From Planctomycetota bacterium (lineage in GTDB: Bacteria; Planctomycetota; Phycisphaerae; Sedimentisphaerales; Anaerohalosphaeraceae): a stretch of 16,742 bases of DNA. The position numbers were made by a program, and so were the translations under genes. The stretch is from positions 27,557-44,298 of the forward strand of contig VRUF01000001.1 in NCBI GenBank assembly GCA_019456245.1, read 5' to 3'. Below are positions 10,706-16,742 of the stretch, piece after piece. The notes under the pieces are model-generated. The model was given only the letters and a program-made list of their open reading frames with translations, searched no databases and had not been told where the DNA came from. Position 1 is the stretch's first letter. Each line of letters begins with the position of its first letter.

Positions 10706-12198
10706 TACCGCAGACAAACACCGCAGCTGCTGAGGAAGAGATCAGCTTAGAGGAAGCCGTAGAGCTAGGAGCCTCGGATGCTGTATTCTTCAACCACTAC
10801 TTTTTCGCAAGAGCGTTTAGGCAAGATTCTCCTCCTTGTCACTATGATATTGTCCAGCGACTCGAGTACAGAGGAAACAGATATTTTGCTGCAGAAGTTG
10901 CGCGAGATTGGGCAAAAACTACCTTGCTGCGAGCGTATGCAGGTAAGAGAATCGCTTATGCGATTTCGAGGACTATTCTCTTCGTAGGCCCAAATGAGAA
11001 GGCAGCTATACGGTCAGCCAAGTGGATTAAGAAGCAAGTTGAGTTTAACACTATCTACGCTCAAGCCTTTGAGCTTACTAGAGGCGGCAAATGGGCTGAC
11101 GATGAATTTGAAATAAGGCATGGCCTATCCAGTAAGGAGGAAGGCCGAGAGGTTTTCATCAACGTCCTGGCGGTCGGCATTTACGGTTCCACTCGAGGAA
11201 TTAACATAGACGACTACCGGCCGGACTTGATCGTCGTAGATGACCCTTGTGATGAGATAAACACTCACACAATGGACCAAAGAAACAAAACCGCGAAGTT
11301 ATTCTTCGGAGCTATATACAACGCTTTGGCCCCTGAGACGGAAATGCCGCACGCCAAGATGGTGCTGCTACAGACTGGTCTCCATCGTGAAGACCTTATT
11401 CACATTTGTCATAAGGACCCAAGTTGGGAGACGGTCAGGTATTCTGTCTTCGACAAGAACGGCGAGAGTACTTGGCCGCAACGTTATCCCACTGCCACGC
11501 TGTTGAGGGAAAAGGAAGCCTTCATTCGCAGAGGACATATTCATCTGTGGCTGCGGGAGAAGGAATGCAGAATTATCTCCGAAGCGACCGCTGCTTTTCG
11601 ACTGAAGTGGCTTAAGTATTGGAACCAACTGCCACCGCAGCTTTTAACCTTTATGGGGATAGATCCAGCGAGCAGTGAATCTAAAACTGCTGACTTCACG
11701 GCGATAGTGGTTGTTGGATACTGGAGGGGAATTTGCTATCTTTGCGACTACTCGAGGATGAAGACACATAATCCAGAGGAGGTGATTATGGAGTTCTTCC
11801 GGCTGGCTGATATTTTCCACCCTCGAAACGTAACAGTTGAGACGGTCGGCTACCAGCGTATTTTGGCTACACTTCTCAGAAGTGCTATGAGATCACAAGG
11901 CCAATTCTACCGCATTATCGAGCAGGATGATAAGAGGAAGAAGCAGGACAGAATCAGACAGGCCCTGACTGGTAGAGTTTCAAATGGGTTCTTCTGGATT
12001 AACAAGGAGAATCATACTGAGTGGGTGTCTGAGTATGTAGACTTTCCCGATCCTGGAGCAGATGATGATTTGCTGGATGCGACAGCGATGGCAATGGCAA
12101 GTGCAAGACCAGACTTAGCTGGAGGCTCTATGGACGAGGCTCTTTATAGCAGGCATGAAATGACACCTGCATTAGTTAATCAAAGGGGTGCTCCGTGA
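10702..12198 (+). CDS. terL: terminase large subunit
   Basis: A 498-residue ATP-driven packaging motor with nuclease. The N-terminal ATPase has an atypical Walker A, ARDWAKTT (67-74), as in many terminases with an xxxxAKT/S loop, Walker B LIVVDDP (176-182) and a coupling-like LLQTG (222-226). The C-terminal RNase H-fold nuclease shows D321 (MGIDPASS), E380 (VTVETVG) and D459 (DDDLLDA), the acidic metal-binding triad. Length is normal. It starts with GTG at 10702 in a GTGA overlap with the upstream stop and ends in a GTGA overlap with the portal gene. Confidence 0.95.
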   Translation: MIPQTNTAAAEEEISLEEAVELGASDAVFFNHYFFARAFRQDSPPCHYDIVQRLEYRGNRYFAAEVARDWAKTTLLRAYAGKRIAYAISRTILFVGPNEKAAIRSAKWIKKQVEFNTIYAQAFELTRGGKWADDEFEIRHGLSSKEEGREVFINVLAVGIYGSTRGINIDDYRPDLIVVDDPCDEINTHTMDQRNKTAKLFFGAIYNALAPETEMPHAKMVLLQTGLHREDLIHICHKDPSWETVRYSVFDKNGESTWPQRYPTATLLREKEAFIRRGHIHLWLREKECRIISEATAAFRLKWLKYWNQLPPQLLTFMGIDPASSESKTADFTAIVVVGYWRGICYLCDYSRMKTHNPEEVIMEFFRLADIFHPRNVTVETVGYQRILATLLRSAMRSQGQFYRIIEQDDKRKKQDRIRQALTGRVSNGFFWINKENHTEWVSEYVDFPDPGADDDLLDATAMAMASARPDLAGGSMDEALYSRHEMTPALVNQRGAP

Positions 12199-14123
12199 GT
12201 CTTAACTTGGAACTGAAGTTCCCCGGTGTGAAGCACAAGCGAATACTTGACGCTATTCGGTCCCGGAAGACTTTCTCTAAAAGGAAAATGGCCGGCTTCT
12301 ATAATAAGTGGGAGGACGCTGACAAACAGTTTAGAGCCCACCTGCCGGAGAGGGAAATTGATCGAGTAAGGAAGGAGACGAGGAAGCTCACAGGTGTACC
12401 AGATTATACAACCATTGAGATTCCATACAGTTACGCTGTCTTAATGACAGCCCACACTTACTGGTCCAGCGTTTTCTTAGCCCGCACTCCTATACTGCAG
12501 TTCTCTGCTCGGCATGGTGAGCCACAAATGCAGGTGCAAGCAGTGGAGGCACTTGTTGATTACCAGGTGCGGGTTGGAGAGATGATTGCGCCTCTATATA
12601 CGTGGCTCTATGAGATGCCTAAGTATGGAGTAGCCATTCTCGGTAGCTACTGGGAAGAGCAATTTCATATGGTTAGTGAGATAATTGAGGAGCCTGTAAC
12701 TGTCGCAAGAATCTCTATTGGGAAAACTAGAAAGGTTAAAAGGACGAAGAGGATTCGAGGCTATACAGGGAATCGTCTTTACAACGTCCGGCCTTATGAT
12801 TATTTTCCTGATCCACGAGTGCCACTTAGTAAGCCTAACGATGGCGAGTTCGTAGGCCGTGACGTGCAGACAGGATGGAATACTATCCTTAAAGGAGAAG
12901 TAGATAACATCTATTTTAACGTTGAACAGCTTAGCAAGATGGCAGCTACGAGGATGGCTCGCTTTGAGTTCGACCCGACTACCGTACAGGACTGGCCAGA
13001 GAGAACCAACAACTATATTTCAGACTCTACAAGAGAGGGGAAGGAAAATAAAAACCAGAGTCATGTAGTGCTTTTTGAATTCTACTGGGAGCTGGTGCCA
13101 AACGATTGGGGGCTGGGAACCAGTAAAGTTCCTGAGAAGTGGTTCTTCACCGTAGCGAATGATGAGATCATTATAGCTGCCAGACCGATGGGGATGCTGC
13201 ATAACCGCTATCCCTTCTACGTCCAGGAGTTTGGACTCGGTACTGATGAGTTTGTGAAGTGGAGCTTGCTCGAAATAATGAAGCCGATGAACGACGTTAT
13301 CACTTGGCTTTTCAATTCGCACTCTTACAATGTTCGGTCGGCACTTAATGATGTGCGGGTAGTTGATCCTTCTCGGGTTGTAATGGCTGATTTACAAGAC
13401 CCATTGCCCGGAGGCCTCATTCGTATCAAACCTGAGTTTTACGGCGAAGATGTACGAACGATGATTCATCAGCTCGATGTGAGGGATGTTACGCAGACAC
13501 ACCTGCGAGATATGCAGGTAATGGAAGTTATCATCCAGCGCGTTACTGGTGTGGTAGATCAACTAATGGGAATACCAAACCCTACCGGCCGCAGGACGGC
13601 GACAGAAACACGCACGACTGCAGGATTTTCGACGAACAGGCTGAAGACTGTCAGTGAGTATAATTCGGCCTTATCGTGGGGACCAATGGCGCAAACGCTG
13701 TTGCAGACCACGCAGGAACTCTACGACGATGAGAGAGTCTTTCTAATTGCCGGTAACCTTGCGGAGACCTTATTCACTGATCCTATTACTCCTGATAGCA
13801 TTGCTGGCTTTTATGACTTTGTCCCAGTGGATGGGAACCTGCCTATAGATCGTTTAGCTCAGGCAAATTTCTGGAAAGAGCTTATAGTCCAGATCGGCCG
13901 GAGTCCAGAGCTGATGCAGAAATTCGACGTGACGAAAATGCTTACACATGCAATGAGTCTCGTTGGAGAGAAGAATGTAGATCAATTCAAGATTCAACTG
14001 AGACCGGACGGAGCTCTCGCAGCAGATGCACAGGCCGGAAACGTAATAGCATTAGGAGGACCAAGTGGTGGACCAGGAACAACCGTTGGCGGGCCGGCTC
14101 CGGGAAGCACAGGAGTCGCTTAG
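12195..14123 (+). CDS. portal protein
   Basis: A 642-residue portal protein: the dodecameric ring through which DNA enters the head and to which TerL docks. It directly follows TerL (GTGA overlap; AGGGG SD 8 nt before GTG 12195). Portal-like features include an N-terminal helical wing, the long helix region around ITWLFNSHSYNVRSALNDVR, and a GVVDQLMGIPNPTGRRTATE stretch typical of the crown/stem region of P22/SU10-type portals. The C-terminus is Gly/Pro-rich (GGPSGGPGTTVGGPAPGS) and probably flexible. Its 3' end hosts the SD and start of the next gene. Confidence 0.9.
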   Translation: MSLNLELKFPGVKHKRILDAIRSRKTFSKRKMAGFYNKWEDADKQFRAHLPEREIDRVRKETRKLTGVPDYTTIEIPYSYAVLMTAHTYWSSVFLARTPILQFSARHGEPQMQVQAVEALVDYQVRVGEMIAPLYTWLYEMPKYGVAILGSYWEEQFHMVSEIIEEPVTVARISIGKTRKVKRTKRIRGYTGNRLYNVRPYDYFPDPRVPLSKPNDGEFVGRDVQTGWNTILKGEVDNIYFNVEQLSKMAATRMARFEFDPTTVQDWPERTNNYISDSTREGKENKNQSHVVLFEFYWELVPNDWGLGTSKVPEKWFFTVANDEIIIAARPMGMLHNRYPFYVQEFGLGTDEFVKWSLLEIMKPMNDVITWLFNSHSYNVRSALNDVRVVDPSRVVMADLQDPLPGGLIRIKPEFYGEDVRTMIHQLDVRDVTQTHLRDMQVMEVIIQRVTGVVDQLMGIPNPTGRRTATETRTTAGFSTNRLKTVSEYNSALSWGPMAQTLLQTTQELYDDERVFLIAGNLAETLFTDPITPDSIAGFYDFVPVDGNLPIDRLAQANFWKELIVQIGRSPELMQKFDVTKMLTHAMSLVGEKNVDQFKIQLRPDGALAADAQAGNVIALGGPSGGPGTTVGGPAPGSTGVA

Positions 14124-14391
14124 CAGACTTAAAAGTTTGGATGGTCATTTAGGCTGGAAGCACATTAAAGGGGTTCTGCAGCAACAGATAGATAATCGCT
14201 TGATTAACTATGGGATGAAAGCAGCTACCTCGGTTGAGAAAGTGCTGGAAGAACAGTTTGCTAAAGGAGAGACAGCTGGGTTAGAGTTAGCCAAGCTTAT
14301 TTTACCACACCAAATCATTCACTTGGAAACTGAAGTGGAAAACCTTAAAAGATTAGTTCTAGATGAACAAGGAGATAGAGATGAAAGTTGA
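14065..14391 (+). CDS. coiled-coil protein between portal and scaffold
   Basis: A 108-residue helical protein of unknown function that starts inside the portal gene (59-nt overlap). AGGAGG lies 5 nt before GTG 14065 (8 nt before GTG 14068), a strong SD embedded in Gly codons of the portal. Heptad-like helices are at both ends (GRLREAQESLSRLKSLDG; IHLETEVENLKRLVLDEQ). Its position between portal and scaffold suggests a head-assembly factor or a small structural protein, by context only. Confidence 0.72.
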   Translation: MVDQEQPLAGRLREAQESLSRLKSLDGHLGWKHIKGVLQQQIDNRLINYGMKAATSVEKVLEEQFAKGETAGLELAKLILPHQIIHLETEVENLKRLVLDEQGDRDES

Positions 14392-15331
14392 AGAAGGACA
14401 GACTGTGCTAGATGATAGTGCTGATGAACTCCACAGCGTCATTGACGAGATCGCTGGAAGTGTAAGCGAAGAGCCTGAAGTGGACCCTAAAGCTGAAGAA
14501 GCTCCTGAGAAAGTACCAGCGGAAGCTGAGGAACCCTCAGAGTTACCAGTGAAAGAGCCTACTAAAGAGCCTCCCGCTGCCCCTGCTAAGGAGGAACCTT
14601 CAGAACCTCCTGCAGAGGAAGAGCCGGCCGAGGAACTCGAAGTACCAGGGAAAGAGCCTGAGAAGGAGCCTGCGAAAGAGGAAGAACCTGCGAAAGAGCC
14701 GGTAGTCGAAGTACCTGCAGAGGAGCCACCTCCGCCTATGACTGCGGAGGAGTATGGAACTAAACTCACTGAAATGAGGACGGCTACATTACCTGAGCTG
14801 CAGAAAACTTACGGCATGACTGAAGAACAGTTGGAGGATTTTCAAACAGACCCAGGCGAAGTTCTAAGCAAACTTGCGGCTGATCTTCACTTCAACGTTT
14901 TTACCAGCTTATATTCGACTATTGTTAGCCAGTTGCCGGGGCTTGTTAATCAAGTTCAGTCAGCGGCGCAGCAGACGAATAAGCTGGAAGATGCCTTTTA
15001 CGCCAAATGGGGAACTTTAAAAGACTCGAAGTATAAGAGTGTAGTTGATCGGACGGTTAAAGCCTATCGGCATCTTAACCCGAAGGCCGACGTGCAGACT
15101 TTCATCAACGAGTCAGGACTGCTGGCTATGCAAGCAGCAGGACTACCTTTGGTAATAGATGCACCAGCAGGGGCTCCCTCTGCTGATACGGTTCCTGCAA
15201 AGGAAGCTCCTGTGAAACCTGCGGCACCTGGTGCTAGTGGGGTTCCACGAAAGGAGACCAAGAAAAAAGGCGAAGGCTCGGTGTTTGAAGAGATAGCTGA
15301 AGAAGTGAGCGAAGGAGACTTCTATGGGTAA
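14381..15331 (+). CDS. scaffold-like protein with Glu/Pro/Lys repeat region
   Basis: A 316-residue acidic protein directly before the major capsid gene, the usual place of a scaffolding protein, which guides shell assembly and then leaves. Residues about 28-120 are a low-complexity Glu-Pro-Lys region with many irregular copies of KEP/EEP, ending in EEPPPPMTAEEYG. Residues 130-240 look helical (ELQKTYGMTEEQLEDFQTDP ... VKAYRHLNP). The basic C-terminus (RKETKKKGEG) followed by an acidic end could be the coat-binding part. ATG 14381 has AAGGAG 6 nt upstream; an ATG six codons earlier does not. It overlaps the previous gene by 11 nt. Confidence 0.72.
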   Translation: MKVEEGQTVLDDSADELHSVIDEIAGSVSEEPEVDPKAEEAPEKVPAEAEEPSELPVKEPTKEPPAAPAKEEPSEPPAEEEPAEELEVPGKEPEKEPAKEEEPAKEPVVEVPAEEPPPPMTAEEYGTKLTEMRTATLPELQKTYGMTEEQLEDFQTDPGEVLSKLAADLHFNVFTSLYSTIVSQLPGLVNQVQSAAQQTNKLEDAFYAKWGTLKDSKYKSVVDRTVKAYRHLNPKADVQTFINESGLLAMQAAGLPLVIDAPAGAPSADTVPAKEAPVKPAAPGASGVPRKETKKKGEGSVFEEIAEEVSEGDFYG

Positions 15332-15343
15332 AGGAGTTTAACT

Positions 15344-16528
15344 ATGTTTGCTGGATTTAGGGGCTCAGGCTCTTTCGCCGTAGATGAACGACCTAAGAAC
15401 TTTAGGGAGTTTATTCTGTGGCGAGATCCTAACGGGCGTACGCCCCTGACAGCTCTGCTGTCGAAGACGCGCTCAGAAGGGACAGACGACCCTCAGATCT
15501 TCTGGTGGGAAGAACAGCTGGATATTATTCGCTTGCAGCTTGACGATGCAACGAATATGTCAGCTGTAGATACCACCTTCACGGTCGATTCGGGGGCGCT
15601 GCAGCTGAATCAAGGTGATATGATCTTGATTGAAACCGCGCAAGATGTGGGTTACACCGCTGAGCTGGTTGAAGTCTCGAGCGTTACCTCCGATACAGTC
15701 TTTGAGGGAATTCGAGGTGCAGCCGGTTCAACCGCCGCTATCATTCTCGATAACACCTTCATGACTCGAATCGGAAATTCCTTCGAGGAAGGCAGTTTGT
15801 CTGCAGACATCACTGGCACGAACCCGGACAAGCTGACGAATTTCTGTCAGATCTTCAAGACGGCCTTTGGTGTCACCAAGACCACCGACCACATCAAGCT
15901 TCGTACAGGGCCGGCGTTCAAGAACGACCGCTTCCGGAAGATGTTCCGGCACAGCGAGAGCCTTGAACAAGCGTTCCTATGGGGAAAGGCGGCGGAGATT
16001 GTTACGGGCTCGTTCCCGCAACGATACGCTGGCGGCGCGCGTGAGTTCATCACGACCAGCGTCACCATCTTCACAGTCGATCCCACCGAAGATAGCTTCA
16101 TCAATGCTGTCACGCCGATCTTCGACTTCCACTCGGAAGGCGCTGGCGACCAGCGATTGATGCTGTGTGGCAACGGAGCAATGACTACGCTCAACAGGCT
16201 GGCGAGGGATTCCACAAACTCTCGAATCAACCTTGGCGAAGTCATTACCCTCTATGGAATGAAGCTCCGTAGGTGGATCTTGCCGATGGGCGAGTTGCTG
16301 GTTCGCACTCACCCCTTGCTGAATGTGCATCCTGTGCACACAAACAGCATGTTCATCCTGAACCCCGCAGGATTGATTTATCGTCATCTGCGCGATACCG
16401 CCGTTGAGAAGAACATTCAGACGCCTGGAGAAGACGTGATCAAGGACCAGTGGCTTACGGAATCCACCCTTGAACTGCGTCACGAGCGCACGATGGCTTT
16501 CATCGGTGAGTTCAAGGACTTCCCGTAA
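15344..16528 (+). CDS. major capsid protein, SU10/DUF5309 type (HK97 fold)
   Basis: A 394-residue protein matching the SU10-like major capsid family (DUF5309, PF17236). Diagnostic stretches are FWWEEQLD near the N-terminus, TTDHIKLRTGPAFKNDRFRK in the middle, and IQTPGEDVIKDQWLTESTLE with LELRHERTMAFIGEF at the C-terminus. It forms the icosahedral shell with the portal at one vertex. AAGGAG precedes ATG 15344 by 8 nt, 12 nt after the scaffold stop. From about 15840 on the gene is visibly more GC-rich than its neighbours, perhaps codon optimisation for a highly expressed protein. Confidence 0.92.
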   Translation: MFAGFRGSGSFAVDERPKNFREFILWRDPNGRTPLTALLSKTRSEGTDDPQIFWWEEQLDIIRLQLDDATNMSAVDTTFTVDSGALQLNQGDMILIETAQDVGYTAELVEVSSVTSDTVFEGIRGAAGSTAAIILDNTFMTRIGNSFEEGSLSADITGTNPDKLTNFCQIFKTAFGVTKTTDHIKLRTGPAFKNDRFRKMFRHSESLEQAFLWGKAAEIVTGSFPQRYAGGAREFITTSVTIFTVDPTEDSFINAVTPIFDFHSEGAGDQRLMLCGNGAMTTLNRLARDSTNSRINLGEVITLYGMKLRRWILPMGELLVRTHPLLNVHPVHTNSMFILNPAGLIYRHLRDTAVEKNIQTPGEDVIKDQWLTESTLELRHERTMAFIGEFKDFP

Positions 16529-16543
16529 TCGGAAGTTGGTGGT

Positions 16544-16563
16544 GGGGGAGCTTCGGTTTCCCC
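16544..16563 (+). other. cUUCGg tetraloop hairpin after the capsid gene
   Basis: GGGGGAGC-TTCG-GTTTCCCC, 15 nt after the capsid stop. The plus-strand RNA forms an 8-bp stem with G-U pairs and the very stable C(UUCG)G loop; the opposite strand would have A-C mismatches, so the fold belongs to the late mRNA. Only TCATCTTT follows, so it is at best a partial terminator. More likely it shields the capsid mRNA 3' end or lowers downstream expression. Confidence 0.6.
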
Positions 16564-16585
16564 TCATCTTTAAGTGGAGACTACT

Positions 16586-16742
16586 ATGGCTCGGAGGGAG
16601 ATTGCTATGGCGCACAAAGAGGGTTACAATATATATGTCGATGCTGTAGATATGCAGGAGCTGCAAGGAGTAGAGATTGGTGATGTTGTGCAAGTCACAA
16701 TCGTCGGCAAAGTGAAGGGGCTTCGACAGACTACACACTATG
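16586..16742 (+). CDS. start of a gene after the capsid gene (cut by window end)
   Basis: 52 codons are visible, with no stop before the window end. ATG 16586 has GGAG 8 nt upstream; ATG 16607 has GGAGG/GGAG 6-9 nt upstream and is an equally good or better start. The visible part has beta-strand character (GYNIYVDAVDM, GDVVQVTIVGKVKGLRQ). By position it may be a head accessory or completion protein. No family recognised. Confidence 0.65.
   Translation, partial: MARREIAMAHKEGYNIYVDAVDMQELQGVEIGDVVQVTIVGKVKGLRQTTHY

Noticed and set aside
14359..14769. 136-codon minus-strand Ser/Gly-rich frame
   Set aside because: It is the complement of the Glu/Pro/Lys codons of the scaffold-like gene; the apparent repeats come from that low-complexity DNA.
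15977..16738. 253-codon minus-strand open frame
   Set aside because: It lies antisense to the clearly recognisable major capsid gene and its composition is typical of a shadow frame.

Overview
The window is a piece of a tailed double-stranded DNA phage (Caudoviricetes), possibly a prophage. The evidence is a rightward head module in canonical order (small-terminase-like HTH protein, PD-(D/E)XK nuclease, large terminase, portal, coiled-coil protein, acidic Pro/Glu/Lys-rich scaffold-like protein, SU10/DUF5309-type major capsid protein) facing a long leftward array of small early genes. No integrase, tRNA, CRISPR array or insertion sequence is visible. The host is not identifiable, but sigma70-type promoters (TTGACA/TATAAT) and strong Shine-Dalgarno (SD) sites point to a bacterium with ordinary housekeeping transcription.

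Layout. Positions 1-7599 (minus strand) hold about 21 tightly packed early genes, many joined by ATGA or longer overlaps. They end in a recombination module: a RecB/Cas4-like nuclease with an Fe-S cysteine set, a zinc-ribbon protein and a Sak4-like ATPase that runs off the left edge. Two further small genes, a 33-residue membrane protein and a 35-residue coiled coil, are too short for usual ORF callers. The operon is driven by a near-perfect promoter at 7831-7859 followed by a roughly 225-nt structured leader that ends in a terminator-like stem and carries a possible 26-codon leader ORF. A second promoter at 2103-2131, flanked by a repeated 10-mer, serves the recombination module.

Positions 7860-8150 are non-coding and hold the most striking structure: two inward-to-outward mirrored arrays, each of four 11-bp repeats (core AGGGKAAY), around an AT-rich centre. 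This looks like an iteron-type origin or a large operator.

Positions 8185-8831 form a self-contained one-gene cassette (promoter, gene, terminator; minus strand) with a more GC-rich composition, like a phage moron. Positions 8832-9340 are non-coding, with a second copy of the cassette promoter and several perfect palindromes. A rightward promoter at 9333-9361 begins the late operon.

The two transcription units diverge from the 7.8-9.4 kb control region: left for early and recombination functions, right for DNA packaging and head assembly. Four leftward promoters share sequence beyond the sigma70 boxes, which suggests common control. All functional calls are from reading motifs by eye; no database search was possible.
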